A DNA stretch of 64,000 bases from Brienomyrus brachyistius (Eukaryota; Chordata; Actinopteri; Osteoglossiformes; Mormyridae). Under the pieces are notes generated by a model. The model was not told where the DNA came from. It saw nothing but the letters and a program-made list of their open reading frames with translations, and did no database searches. The stretch is from assembly GCF_023856365.1 (NCBI RefSeq), contig NC_064540.1, positions 15,215,191 to 15,279,190 of the forward strand. Reading direction: 5' to 3'. This document shows positions 39,601 to 47,144 of this stretch, piece by piece; within the stretch, counting starts at the first letter, position 1, and each line of letters begins with the position of its first letter. Position numbers and translations under genes: made by a program.

Positions 39601-41357
39601 CATCCCATAGAAACGTCACCAGGGACATTTTTAATCTTCCACAGTGATGGAGATAATTAATTACCAACAACACGAATGCTGAAATGCGATCCATCTTATT
39701 GTGCTCAAAGTTTCCCCTATCACATCTAACACGATCCTAAATGTAAAGTACCTTCAATACCCAAACAAAGACATCAACAACTATTTGGAGTGAAAAAAAA
39801 ATGTAATGATTAATATAAGTGGCATATTTTAATTATGCCATGACTGGATGGGTCTCTAAGCCACCGACATATAAAAGCTACCCCATTGCTTTATGTGCTT
39901 TCTGAAAAATGCTACCCCCTTTTCAATTAAGATATGCATTGTAATGTAATTTGGCACTGTCTACAATCTCATTATCGGGAGCCTTTCCAAATAGATTAAG
40001 CTAGTCCCTAGTTACTATAGCTACACCTCATTATACTGTTGGGTAATAAAAAATGCTTAGGCTGCACTAAGAGAGCGAACGGAAGCCGATGAAGACTTTA
40101 CATCAGGGCACGCACAGGGGCAGAGGCGCACACAGGTCCCTGGGCGGTCAGGACCTGGTCGAACACCTGCAACTGGCAGCACACGCAATTAAAATATTAA
40201 AAATGTGCGTTTGATTACAGAGCATCACCTCCTTCCAGGCTGGACCCCATTAATAACCACAGAACAGGAGAGATCAATAATGTTTCTTACTGCCTTAACC
40301 GGCACATAGGCTCAGAGTCACAAACTACAGTCGGTCCCAGCCAAAGCTCTCGCCTCCCAGCACAGCCACTTCACACCAAATACACAGCGCTGTGTCTCTG
40401 GCTGCACCATAAGCGCCCTGTCTGGATGGGGGTGTGCCGGCTGAGACTGCTCCAATACAGCTGGTCTTTAAATCAGCAGAATGTAAAACATTTCTGTAAA
40501 GAACAGCAGAAAGCCCAGACAGTGAGCCAAGCAGCGGTAATGTGACCCACCCAAAGGAGGGCATGATATCTATCCCGCCCCGTCCCTGCGGGCACCGACA
40601 CGGTCCCAGTCCCATCCCCACATGTACCAGAGCCGTGCACAGGACAGTGTAAAATTAAACATGTCCATATTTGATTTTAAATATCTTAATTAATAAATAA
40701 CTCACTTGATATTACAGATAGATGGTGTGGAGTGAACAAATAATTTAAACAGAACAAAAAGGACTTATAATTAATATAGCAGACATAAAAATATGCATAT
40801 ATGAGCAATTTCATCACCGCTCCCAAGTTGTTACAAATATTTCATTACCGGCCCCGTGGGAATTCTGTAAAGATCATCTCCATTCCCGTTGTTACTGCGA
40901 GAAGAGTTTTATTTTTCCCACCATTCCTGCAGTATTTCCACTTTCCCCATTCCTGTTCAGCTGTCATTTTTAAGGCACAGAAACCAGTCAAAACCATAAG
41001 GTGAGGGGGGGGGGTTCCAGTCCCTGCTCACTAGTGTGTCAGTCATCAGTTCTACACATTGAGAAGTCCCTGACACACAGAGCAGCGACCCCCCCCCCGA
41101 GCAGGAGCACAGAGCCGATTCACACCAGGTCTCTGAATGTACCTCTTAATCATTAACCAGTTGGGGGTGGGGCATTATACATGCACATATTTACAGACAC
41201 AAACACAAAGCAAAAACTTTTGTAAACATAAAGATGTAAAAGGTTAAGATGTATTTATCTTCTAGGGGATTTTTTTTTTTGTCATGCAGCATTGTCACTG
41301 CCCTCTTCCCCCAAAAAAAGTAGAAATGCAAGAGGAAAACAATGCAAAATCCATTTT

Positions 41358-41392
<35 letters not shown>

Positions 41393-42242
41393 GCAGTGAA
41401 CATTCAGCCTCTGTGTTAAATGTAATATTAAGTTACCAATAGTACACTTTCTATTGTCCAGCTGGGAGAAAGAACACAAACAGCAGCGGCACTTTACACG
41501 TCGTGTGCAAGCACAATGCTGGGATGTGGTTTTGGGTTTCGTACCGCATGACTCGAGTCCAACGTTTCAAAATCAGTGGAGGGAGGCTTATCAAGATGCA
41601 GGTTTTAAGTATAAAGGTCAATCAATGAAACTAATCATTAAACTCTCGTCGCCTTAACAGTAACTGGTAGACATGTGGCTTTCAACGTGCCCATCTGGAT
41701 AGACTTTAACCTATAACTTCATGGAAGGCAAGTTCTGATGTAGAGTTTAAAAATATATTAAATGAGAAGGTAAATCAAGTTTAAGGGTAAACTGAAACGT
41801 CTTAAGTCACAAAAAGTTTTAGTCTGTGCTGAAAAGCGACGAAGTATATTAGGTATAATACAGTGTAGGCATAACAAGCTAGATGCAAGAACTATATTGT
41901 CAATGCGCATCTAACACTACATACAGAAAGGACAGTTGTAAAAGATTATGGTTCGCAAAAGAATGCATTTAAGTTTGACTGAATATCATGCGTCCTGATG
42001 GAGTATGTTGTACGTTGTGAGAGGTGAAATTTATATTAAGTGAGTGGATAAAGCAGGCAGTCATTCATGACAAACAGCATACAGCTGTCCGCCGTAAAGC
42101 AACCGATTACGGCTATGTATCCGAGTAAGTCGACACGTCTGACAGCTGTCTGTACCTTGCTTTTATCCAAAAACAAGTGCCTGCCGCTGGCTCCACACAG
42201 TCCCCTCAAGACCGCCCGAGATGCCATGGGTGCCGCCATCAT
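7039..42242 (-). CDS. SUCLG2: SUCLG2, succinyl-CoA ligase [GDP-forming] beta subunit, mitochondrial (exons 1-9 of a gene running off the window)
   Basis: The enzyme reversibly converts succinyl-CoA, GDP and phosphate to succinate, CoA and GTP in the mitochondrial matrix, as a heterodimer with the SUCLG1 alpha subunit. Nine minus-strand exons join as 42242-42156, 27185-27044, 13522-13423, 12983-12893, 11889-11737, 11503-11414, 9885-9789, 7888-7727 and 7181-7039. Every junction has AG/GT borders and a compatible phase, giving 1065 nt (355 codons) without a stop. The product has a short basic leader, an N-terminal ATP-grasp region ([27 protein letters not shown]) and the start of the CoA-ligase domain ([17 protein letters not shown]). 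[10 protein letters not shown] and [10 protein letters not shown] point to the GDP-forming SUCLG2, not the ADP-forming SUCLA2. Family members have about 430 residues, so about 77 C-terminal residues (probably two exons) are missing and were not seen in 1-7038. The gene looks intact as far as it goes. Confidence 0.96.
7182..7726 (-). other. SUCLG2 intron 8
   Basis: 545-bp intron with GTGAGT donor and TTGCAG acceptor. No repeat or RNA gene was recognised in it. Confidence 0.9.
7727..7888 (-). CDS. SUCLG2: SUCLG2 exon 8
   Basis: This 162-nt exon has the acceptor TCCCACAG and the donor TTTG|GTGAGT. It encodes [20 protein letters not shown], then [20 protein letters not shown] and [23 protein letters not shown] is a hallmark of succinyl-CoA synthetase beta subunits; its Asp completes the metal site. 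It ends at the hinge to the CoA-ligase domain. Confidence 0.97.
7900..8157 (+). repeat. G/A-rich imperfect tandem repeat, ~67-bp period at the right end
   Basis: GGGGAGGTGCAGGGTGCGAGG recurs with a period near 67 bp (GCGAGGATCAGGGGTGAGGAG at about 8059 and 8126). The left part is a looser GAGGGG/GTGGGAG variant. Confidence 0.7.
8488..8580. repeat. 45-bp tandem repeat, 2 copies
   Basis: CACCCTAAGGGTGTGAGGTT recurs at 8488 and 8533, followed by the start of a diverged third copy. The second copy differs mainly in CCCCCCGAGAG versus CGCCCTGAGAG. Confidence 0.8.
9789..9885 (-). CDS. SUCLG2: SUCLG2 exon 7 (metal-binding EVNP motif)
   Basis: This 97-nt exon has the acceptor TTCATGCAG and the donor CGAG|GTAAGG, phase 1 at its end. 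It encodes [19 protein letters not shown] followed by [13 protein letters not shown]. Glu and Asn of the EVNP motif are expected Mg-nucleotide ligands of the ATP-grasp site. The last G joins TT of exon 8 to give Val. Confidence 0.97.
9886..11413 (-). other. SUCLG2 intron 6
   Basis: 1528-bp intron with GTTAGT donor and ATGCAG acceptor. It has a degenerate CA/ATAC microsatellite at about 10008-10110. The rest is AT-rich and shows nothing recognisable. Confidence 0.9.
10008..10110. repeat. Degenerate (CA)n / ATACAC / GCATGC microsatellite
   Basis: ACACACATACACACATGCAT-type sequence, an interrupted alternating purine-pyrimidine tract. Confidence 0.85.
11414..11503 (-). CDS. SUCLG2: SUCLG2 exon 6
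   Basis: This 90-nt exon has the acceptor TTGTAACAG and the donor CAG|GTTAGT, phase 0. It encodes 30 residues, [18 protein letters not shown] then [12 protein letters not shown], matching the helical linker between exon 5 and the metal-binding motif of exon 7. Confidence 0.94.
11737..11889 (-). CDS. SUCLG2: SUCLG2 exon 5
   Basis: This 153-nt exon (51 codons, phase 0 at both ends) has the acceptor TTTGTGCAG and the donor AAG|GTGCTG, a slightly weak donor. It encodes [20 protein letters not shown], then [20 protein letters not shown] and [11 protein letters not shown]. This is the central ATP-grasp subdomain, including the conserved acidic ETY segment and the SPQGG turn. Confidence 0.97.
11890..12892 (-). 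other. SUCLG2 intron 4, with poly-C run
   Basis: 1003-bp intron with GTGAGT donor and GTGCAG acceptor. A pure run of 19 C lies at 12366-12384 (poly-G on the transcribed strand). No coding or RNA gene was seen. Confidence 0.9.
12893..12983 (-). CDS. SUCLG2: SUCLG2 exon 4
   Basis: This 91-nt exon has the acceptor CCCGCAG and the donor ATG|GTGAGT, phase 0 at its end. It encodes [19 protein letters not shown] followed by [11 protein letters not shown]. The segment [10 protein letters not shown] is diagnostic for the GDP-forming beta subunit. It lies between a 439-bp and a 1003-bp intron. Confidence 0.96.
12984..13422 (-). other. SUCLG2 intron 3
   Basis: 439-bp intron with GTGAGT donor and CCGCAG acceptor. 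Apart from a short T-run nothing was recognised. Confidence 0.88.
13423..13522 (-). CDS. SUCLG2: SUCLG2 exon 3 (ATP-grasp glycine-rich loop)
   Basis: This 100-nt exon follows CAG and ends AAG-GA before GTGAGT, phase 2. It encodes [18 protein letters not shown] and then [14 protein letters not shown]. The lysine and the GGRGKG loop belong to the nucleotide-binding part of the ATP-grasp fold. The GA at its end is completed by T from exon 4 to give Asp, as in the family. Confidence 0.97.
14692..15260. repeat. Minisatellite, 49-bp unit, 11.6 near-identical copies
   Basis: The unit starts GGCCTGCCAGCTGCCGCACA and ends TATGAGACGGTAAC. Starts at 14692, 14741, 14790 and 15231 confirm period 49. The copies are almost identical; the only variant seen is TTAGCACT for TTAGCTCT near 15061-15070. 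The array ends inside the 12th copy. Confidence 0.97.
16699..16758. repeat. (CA)30 microsatellite
   Basis: Sixty bases of pure CA, preceded by a CT-rich stretch. Confidence 0.97.
19853..19861. repeat. Short G-rich stretch
   Basis: G-rich segment (GGGGTGGGGGGG...) in intron 2, one of many short G runs in the window. Confidence 0.5.
21330..21385 (-). mobile_element. Fragment of tRNA-derived SINE-like repeat
   Basis: On the minus strand this reads a B-box-like GGTTCAAATCCCC after GAAGGTTGCT. It matches the heads at 22.1 and 49.8 kb. Only the head is visible. Confidence 0.5.
21985..22140 (-). mobile_element. tRNA-derived SINE-like repeat, degenerate
   Basis: On the minus strand it reads TGACTCAGCGGGCTGAGCAT, then AGAAAGTCGCCGGTTCGAGCC (B-box GGTTCGAGCC), then a body with CTGAGCAAGGCCCTTAACCC. 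It is related to the copy at 49.65-49.85 kb. It is diverged, with no clear target duplication. Confidence 0.55.
22890..23120 (+). mobile_element. Degenerate 3' part of a SINE-like element
   Basis: CAGTGATGGACTAGCATCCC, GTCCTGGGATAGGTCCCAAGC, CGGGACCCC and GAAGGATGGATGAATGA are in the order typical of the tail of GGATGGATG-ending teleost repeats. No head was recognised. Confidence 0.5.
23560..23850 (+). repeat. GA-rich (polypurine) tract
   Basis: About 290 bp dominated by GAGAGA, GGGAGAAAGA and GGAG. Apparent ORFs of Leu/Ser or Glu/Arg on either strand follow from the composition and are not genes. Confidence 0.85.
24140..24192 (+). repeat. Short GC-rich tandem repeat (CCCCATCCCCAAACGG)
   Basis: CGGCCCCCATCCCCAAA-type units of about 16-18 bp occur three times in a row. 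Confidence 0.7.
25500..25680 (+). mobile_element. SINE-like element, 3'-truncated, with C18 run
   Basis: The head GGGGTGGCACGGTGCTTAGC, GCCTCACACCTCTGGG, GTGTGGAGTTTGCATGATCT and CACAGCACAAAAACA parallel the element at 6.4 kb, but the A-box is damaged and the tail is missing. A run of 18 C (25617-25634) replaces the TTTCCCCCCACAG segment of the other copies, so the run probably grew inside the element. Confidence 0.7.
26074..26113 (+). repeat. Poly-C followed by 25-A run
   Basis: C-rich segment with one G directly followed by 25 A (26089-26113). It might be the A-tail of a retroposed sequence, but no body was recognised upstream. Confidence 0.8.
27044..27185 (-). CDS. SUCLG2: SUCLG2 exon 2 (start of mature protein, ATP-grasp N-terminus)
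   Basis: This 142-nt exon begins after the acceptor CCCCTGCAG and ends CTG-A before GTGAGT, phase 1. It encodes 47 residues including [15 protein letters not shown] and [20 protein letters not shown], the conserved start of mature GDP-forming beta subunits. The split codon A+AT joins exon 3 to give Asn, as in the family. Introns on both sides are 13.5-15 kb, so the exon is isolated. Confidence 0.97.
29080..29250 (+). mobile_element. Possible SINE tail fragment
   Basis: CCCTACACTGTGACCT, TGTGCATGTGTCTCATGAAG and GAGACGAAAACACAATTTCC resemble 3' regions of teleost interspersed repeats. No complete element and no target duplication are seen. Confidence 0.3.
29739..30391. repeat. Minisatellite, 46-bp unit, 14 copies
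   Basis: The unit starts GTGAAGGCCCGCTTCAGAAG and ends GAGCTACAATTCCAG. Period 46 was checked at 29739 and 29785. One copy near 29980 carries an extra 10 bp (a repeated GCTTCAGAA), an internal slippage event. Copies vary at GTGAAGG/GTAAAGG and CCCGC/CCTGC. A decayed partial copy follows to about 30416. Confidence 0.95.
30510..30725. mobile_element. MITE-like element with 18-bp terminal inverted repeats (copy A)
   Basis: GTAACACTTCACATTAAC (30510-30527) is the imperfect inverse (15 of 18) of GTTAATGTAAAGCATTAC (30708-30725). The 216-bp element is AT-rich, non-coding and shares AGCAGCATGTAAGTATA with the copy at 44.5 kb. Confidence 0.65.
32474..32566. mobile_element. Fold-back (palindromic) element 1
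   Basis: Left arm 32474-32502 (CCGGTCCTCGG...GACGGTCCA) pairs with right arm 32538-32566 (TGGACCGTCTGGG...GGACCGG) at 24 of 29 positions around a 35-bp spacer. It belongs to the same family as the two fold-backs that follow. Confidence 0.75.
32759..32776 (+). repeat. Poly-G run, 18 G
   Basis: 18 uninterrupted G in SUCLG2 intron 1. Confidence 0.95.
32878..33015. mobile_element. Fold-back element 2
   Basis: Left arm GTTTCTCAACCCGG...TTTTGCTCTTTCCCAGCT (to 32937) pairs imperfectly with right arm AGCTGCGTGGGAGCAAAG...GTCGGGAAAC (32957-33015). The core GCTCYYTCCCAGCT / AGCTGSGWGGGAGC is shared with the other copies. Confidence 0.7.
33370..33511. mobile_element. Fold-back element 3
   Basis: Left arm 33370-33419 (GGTCCTCAGGGACACCCAGA...CTGCTCC) is the imperfect inverse of right arm 33462-33511 (GGAGCTGGGGAAGAGCAAAA...AAAGGACC). 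A 42-bp centre separates them. Confidence 0.75.
33593..33680. repeat. (AC)44 microsatellite
   Basis: Eighty-eight bases of uninterrupted AC, beginning about 80 bp after fold-back element 3. Confidence 0.97.
35547..35799. repeat. Minisatellite, 33-bp unit, ~8 copies (G-rich)
   Basis: The unit starts GGGGGAGCCGGGCACAAGGG and ends GCAGAGGCGGACA. AGCCGGG recurs every 33 bp from 35551 to 35782. Because 33 is divisible by three, all frames stay open through the array; I do not take these as genes. Confidence 0.95.
39296..39316 (+). repeat. Poly-A run, 21 A
   Basis: Pure A run in SUCLG2 intron 1. Confidence 0.95.
41358..41393. repeat. (TTG)12 microsatellite
   Basis: Twelve uninterrupted TTG triplets in intron 1, about 0.8 kb downstream of exon 1 on the transcribed strand. 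Confidence 0.95.
42156..42242 (-). CDS. SUCLG2: SUCLG2 exon 1 (start codon, mitochondrial leader)
   Basis: This exon encodes 29 residues starting [11 protein letters not shown]. They are rich in Ala and Arg and lack acidic residues until the end, as expected for a mitochondrial targeting leader. It ends in AAG before the donor GTACAG (42155 downward), phase 0. Two ATGs are adjacent. The first (42242) has weak context; the second (42239) has A at -3 and G at +4 and is the better start. An in-frame TGA at 42276-42278 closes the frame upstream, so no longer N-terminus is possible in this exon. The leader is the least conserved part of the family, so this exon rests on position, phase, leader character and promoter motifs more than on similarity. 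Confidence 0.85.
42232..42239 (-). promoter_or_regulatory. YY1-type motif ATGGCGGC overlapping the start codon
   Basis: The second ATG is embedded in ATGGCGGC, the core of the YY1 site that often overlaps initiation codons in vertebrates. This supports 42239 as the true start. Confidence 0.5.
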
Positions 42243-42244
42243 GG

Positions 42245-42253
42245 ACCGGAAGC
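42245..42253 (+). promoter_or_regulatory. ETS/GABP-type site ACCGGAAGC
   Basis: The ACCGGAAG core of ETS-family (GABPA-like) sites lies immediately 5' of the start codon. GABP commonly regulates nuclear genes of mitochondrial metabolism. The last base is C instead of the preferred T. Confidence 0.45.
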
Positions 42254-42310
42254 GCGAACTGAGGCAAAGTACGCGTCAGCGGACTACTAATACGCGAGAA
42301 GCGCGCCAAA

Positions 42311-42320
42311 TATCGCGAGA
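42311..42320 (+). promoter_or_regulatory. TATCGCGAGA (TMTCGCGANR) promoter element
   Basis: The decamer matches the conserved vertebrate promoter motif TMTCGCGANR at every position. It lies about 70 bp upstream of the SUCLG2 start codon. A degenerate relative, TACGCGAGAA, sits at 42291-42300. Confidence 0.6.
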
Positions 42321-42639
42321 AGTGGCGATCGGCGGCACCTGCATGGCCATGTGGGCGTCGGTGTAGCGCGTCTGCAAAGGCACGGCAATGTTAACAATAC
42401 AAGAAAATACAAGAAATTAGAGGAGCATTGCAATCAAACCATAATATGCATCGGATCTTCCGTATCTTTGTACAATAGTTATTAAATTTAGTGATCTTTG
42501 AAATGAATAGGACCTGTTTATTGTGTTTTGAATACATAAGTAGAGAGCTATGTTTTATGTAATAATACCGGTTTATAAATTATGGAATCATTAGAATTAT
42601 AGTATTTGTTTTCATGCAAAAAGAACAATAACATTGTTT

Positions 42640-42715
42640 TAAGAATAGAATAGAACAGAATACAATACAGTACAACATATTTATTGTCATTGTAGACATC
42701 CAACGAAACACTATA
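42640..42715 (-). mobile_element. Possible 3' tail of a retroposon
   Basis: AATAGAATAGAACAGAATAC precedes TTTATTGTCATTGTAGACAT and CCAACGAAAC. On the minus strand this reads as the ACAATGACAATAAA tail plus a pentameric repeat seen at the 3' ends of some fish retroposons. Only the tail is present. Confidence 0.4.
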
Positions 42716-44522
42716 TAAGCTTTCTCCAGTTCCAGTAGGAATTACATTACAAATTAGATACTGCCTTAGAGCGAATTACTCTGATGAAATTTAATAAATG
42801 TCTCTTAAGAAATCAACAACAAACAAAATAGAAGTATGGAGAGGTATGGACTTTGATTCTTTGTTTGCACACAGTACTTGCTCTTTAAATATCAATGACA
42901 AAATGACCTTGTCCTGCAGAGCAGCCCAATGCGTAAATAGTTACAGGGAAAATCAGCAGCACTCAGCACATTCCAGTGATAAAATGACTTGACACAAATG
43001 TTTGATCTTTATTTAGTTTGTTTAGAGAAACTACAGCAGATAGAAAAGTCCCCCGTAAATACAACCAAAATTGACTGAAAGATTTCAGTATGAAGTACTA
43101 GAATTGAGATAATAATGCAACGTGCAGGAATTGTTACCTGGCCCTCCTTCCTTGTCTGTAGCCGATCTATAATGTAGTGATTTTCTGAGTGTGGTTATCA
43201 GCTAGTCAGGCCTTACAGCAGCTTCACCTTAATGCTTGAGGTGATAAGTGTGTATAATACTCATCATGATGAAGGTAGAGTGACCAGATGTCCTGGTTTG
43301 ACTGGGAAAGTCATGCTATTTCAGGGTATGTCTCTGTATATAACTGTAATATGAAATATGAATATCCTGGTTTTAACATCCAAGCCATCTACAAAAAGTT
43401 TCAATGTGCAGCCAACACAGCTCAGTACACACACACATCAAACCACTAATCACACAAGGGAAAAACTGGTCATTTACAGTCCTGGGCAGTGTGGACGTGG
43501 CTTTAAGGTGTTTCCATCTGCCAAGGAAGGAATCTTTACACACCCTTAAATGAAGAGAGATGTTCAAAGAAACATCAGAAATGTCCAAAAAGTATAAAAA
43601 TCTATTTCACGACATAAATAGTGATTTCATGTAGAAGCGTGTGGGTTTATTTACGGCCCCCTGATCCCTGTTATGGATAGGGTGAAATTTACCAAGGGTG
43701 ACCAATGTCGGACGCACTCATACATTTATTTTTGGCAGATACAGAGATGCACACATGACTACAGATAATTTGCTGACACATACACACACACACATGTTAT
43801 GCAAATGTCCAGGTTTGGAACTTGAATTTCAGGTCTGCCTCTGTAATGGGTCTGTAAATGGATAATATCTGTGTGTGTTTTATTTGCAGACAGCATACTA
43901 TACGAAGAGCTTTAGGATTTCTTCATTTTTTTAATGATTTGTGTCCTTAGCTTTGTGGTTACTCCTCTTGTGAAAATTAACCAATAGGGGCAATAAAATG
44001 TCACAAAATATGTTTTTATTGGCCACTGGATTTTTCAGTGGAGTAATTACAGTGTGTTGTTGTGGTGCTTTGGTCCTTAGCTATAAAGACCCCCGTGGTG
44101 GTCTTCCACTTCTCTGGCTCTGCTGGAGATCACGATGTGAGCTTTTTAAAAGAAACGCACACATTCCACATTCCTCTAACACCCTTCTTCATAATGCATC
44201 TTAAAAGTACAATTAGAGAGAAGCAGTCATTAAAAACAGAAATTATGACAAAGTGAGTGATATTTGCATATAAATGATGTGTGAAAGTGCATACTGCAGC
44301 ATTTTAAATAAACGTTATAGTGTTTGTAGGGTTTTTTTAAATGTTATTTTCTTTTATTCTTCCATGTACACATAATTTAACCCTAGACACATTACCTTCA
44401 TTTCAGGCCTGCTGTTTTTCATACGGGGGGAGCTCACTGGGCAGCACGGGGGCCTCGCAGCCCCTTGGCTGTGTGTTTAAGTTCCTTCCATAAGGGGTTT
44501 CCTCCTACTGCTCCAGATTCCA

Positions 44523-44805
44523 GTAACATTTTACATTAAGTTCACCTTCATAATGCATACATAGGAAATTCAGTGCACATTAATAATGCATTCATAACTA
44601 TTTTTAAGCAGCATGTAAGTATACAATAGCAACCTGACACACCTTCATGCTTTAGTATACATTAATAACAAACAATATAATTATATAATAAGTGTTAATA
44701 TATATTAAACTGTTATGGTATGTTAGGATGTTAAGGTATACTGACATGCCGCTTTTGAATGTATAATTAATGCATTATGTAAGTGCAGTTAACGTGAAGC
44801 ATTAC
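44523..44805. mobile_element. MITE-like element with terminal inverted repeats (copy B)
   Basis: GTAACATTTTACATTAAG (44523-44540) and GTTAACGTGAAGCATTAC (44788-44805) are imperfect inverse ends. AGCAGCATGTAAGTATAC inside matches copy A at 30.5 kb. It is non-coding and AT-rich. Confidence 0.6.
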
Positions 44806-46360
44806 CCAAATTCCTCTTGCAGTTAGCCTGACTGAGGTGCCTCACAAACCTTCCTTTGCTGTGTTATATTATTCACAGTCACTCAGAAAGAATTTCCAGA
44901 CTGTCATGCCCTCAAATGTGTTGTTGCTACCCATCTGCAAACATAAGAAACCACATGTTTTAATCAAAATCAGAGAAGATATTAATGCCCTGACTTATGA
45001 TTATATGTCAACGGAAGGATAACGAGAGGGGTGATGTTACTTAGTGAAATTAGTGTCTCCTGATTGGTTTGGGGAAGGAGGGGGGGGGGTCTCGCAGTGT
45101 CAATGTCTCCCCATTAAAGGGACACAGTACCTCTGCTCTCCTTCTAAACATGTGACCATCATAAAAGCTGCATTTTCACTTGGAGGGAGAAACACTGCAT
45201 ACTGCATGTCGTTTGTTCTTTGAAGAATTTTCCATAATGTTTCTGTTGTAAAAAATAAACAGCTTAAATATGAGTAAATCAGTGACAACGAATGTCAAAG
45301 AGTACGGAATGTCTACTAAGATATACTACAAAGGTGACAAGAAGACCAACTGAGGCCTTTTAGTATCTGCGTAACCTTAAGGGGGGGGTCCGCAATGATG
45401 TCCCCCTGGGCCTGGAGAGTTCTGATTTTTAGACCCACCATACTGGAGAAATTATTGAGAAATCTGAGGTGAAGCAGCTTGTATTTTGCATCAAAGTAAG
45501 ATCTTGGTGATGTAGAAATCTAATTTATTTTCCCGTTTTCCCTAAGCTTCTCTCTGATGCAACGTACTGATGACCTCATTTTTATTTTAGAGGGATTGTA
45601 TGCTAAATCACGTGTTCCCAGCCCACAAACCCCCCAAAAGTAACAATGACAGAGACTCAAGACTCTTGTTTTGCCAACTGAGGGGGGGGCAGGGCGGTCA
45701 CCCTCACTAGATTTCACTGATTTGGAGGGAGGGGATCACCCTCAGTAAATTTCATCGACCCCAGACTCCACTGTTGATTTATCTGTCGACCAGTTGCGAT
45801 TATGATTACAATGGATTTTTTCCATATTTAAAATTTTTTTATTAGCATACTCTGGAAATCATCCCTCAGCCCCCAGTGGTGTCTCCAAACAACCACACTA
45901 TGCTAAATAAATAAAATTGCAAATTATAATGTCTATTTTTTTTTTTATCCTCCAATTCTCCCATTTTTAACAGCTTAAGTTTAATCAAAATGTTGCTATT
46001 ATCTGCTTTAATAAATGGCTTTTATTTCTCTCATTATTTTTCTCATTAGATGAGTAAATATTGTGGGAGTGTGCGCAGCAAATGAATGCAGGAATCCACT
46101 CAGAATCACACACTCAGGGATATTTATATTCTGATAAATCTCATCATGATGCGAGTGTGAAAACTGGGTGAAGTGTGAAAACCTATACATATGAAATGAT
46201 GTAAATTTAGCTGTGATGCATCCGAAAAAATTATGAAAAGTCTAATGCCTGGCAATTTTTTCCCTCTGTCAGCATCAGTGAGGCTCATTTCAGTCCCTGC
46301 CCGTACTTATTAAAAAGGATTGTTGTTTGGAGTATTAATTTACTGCATGATGATACTAAA

Positions 46361-46458
46361 TCCATCCATTTTCTAACCACTTATCTTAGTTAGGGTCATC
46401 TGGGCTCTATTCCCTAGACAGCACAGCTGGGGTTCACCCTGGATGGGATGCCTGGCAA
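46361..46458 (-). mobile_element. SINE-like 3' end fragment (minus orientation)
   Basis: CCATCCATTTTCTAACCACTT followed by ATCTTAGTTAGGGTCATCTG, GGGCTCTATTCCCTAGACA and TGGATGGGATGCCTGGC matches the inverted tail of GGATGGATG-ending repeats. It abuts the 40-bp minisatellite. Confidence 0.55.
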
Positions 46459-47030
46459 CATATCCACCCACCTACAGTAAGCACTCTCTGTCGGCTTTGA
46501 TCACAAATCTACCCACCCACCTAAGCACTCTCTATGGGCTTTGATCACATATCCACCCACCTAAGCACTTTCTATGGGCTTCAATCATATATCCATCCAC
46601 CCAAGAACCCTTTATGGGCTCTGATCATGTATCCCTCCACCAAGCAATCCTTATGGGCTCTGATCATATGTCTACCCACACAAGCACTCTCTATGGGCTC
46701 TGATCATATATCCACCCTCCCAATCACTCTCTATGGGCTCTGATCATATATCCACCCACTAAGCACTTTCTATGGGCTCCATTCTTATGTCCACCCACGC
46801 AAGCATTCACTGTGGGTTCTGATCATATATCCACCCACCCAAACACTCTTTATGGGCTCTGATAATATATCCACCCACCCAAGCACTTTCTATGGACTCT
46901 GATTATATATCCACCCTCCCAATCACTCTCTATGGGCTCTGATCATATATCCACCCACTAAGCACTTTCTATGGAATCTGATCATGTATCCACCACCCAA
47001 GCACTCGCTATGGGTTCTGGTCATATATCA
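46459..47030. repeat. Minisatellite, ~40-bp unit, ~14 degenerate copies
   Basis: The unit starts AGCACTCTCTATGGGCTYTG and ends ATCATATATCCACCCACCYA. Period 40 was checked at 46524 and 46564. Copies differ by substitutions and 1-2 bp indels, so this array is older than the 49-bp array. Confidence 0.9.
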
Positions 47031-47144
47031 AAGGCACCATGTTGCTGCATGTTTTTAGAATGTTGATGGAAACCCATGATACACAAAGAGAACATGCAAA
47101 CTCTACACTCACCCACAGAGCAGTACCTTTAATTGCATTCTCAG

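Larger units (their letters stand above)
27186..42155 (-). other. SUCLG2 intron 1 (15 kb)
   Basis: The intron runs from GTACAG after exon 1 to CTGCAG before exon 2. It contains 46-bp and 33-bp minisatellites, a 44-copy CA repeat, a MITE-like element, a cluster of three fold-back elements and homopolymer runs. Other parts show nothing recognisable; AT-rich stretches dominate 28.0-31.5 kb. Confidence 0.85.
42243..42380 (-). promoter_or_regulatory. SUCLG2: SUCLG2 promoter / 5' UTR region, CpG-rich
   Basis: The ~140 bp upstream of the start codon are rich in CpG (CGCG occurs repeatedly) in an otherwise CpG-poor neighbourhood. No TATA box is seen. ETS-type and TATCGCGAGA motifs lie here, and a YY1-type motif overlaps the ATG. 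Together this resembles the TATA-less promoters of many nuclear genes for mitochondrial proteins. The transcription start cannot be placed from sequence alone. Confidence 0.65.
42381..46360. other. Upstream intergenic stretch without recognisable gene
   Basis: AT-rich unique sequence upstream of SUCLG2. It holds a possible LINE/SINE tail (42.64 kb) and a MITE-like element (44.52 kb). Short ORFs here show no domain, splice structure or composition that supports coding. Confidence 0.6.

Noticed and set aside
42301..42380. Possible head-to-head gene starting ATGGCCATGTGGGCGTCGG on plus
   Set aside because: The frame ends within a few codons at GTGTAG and no further exon or homology was seen. 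A bidirectional promoter is possible but not shown.
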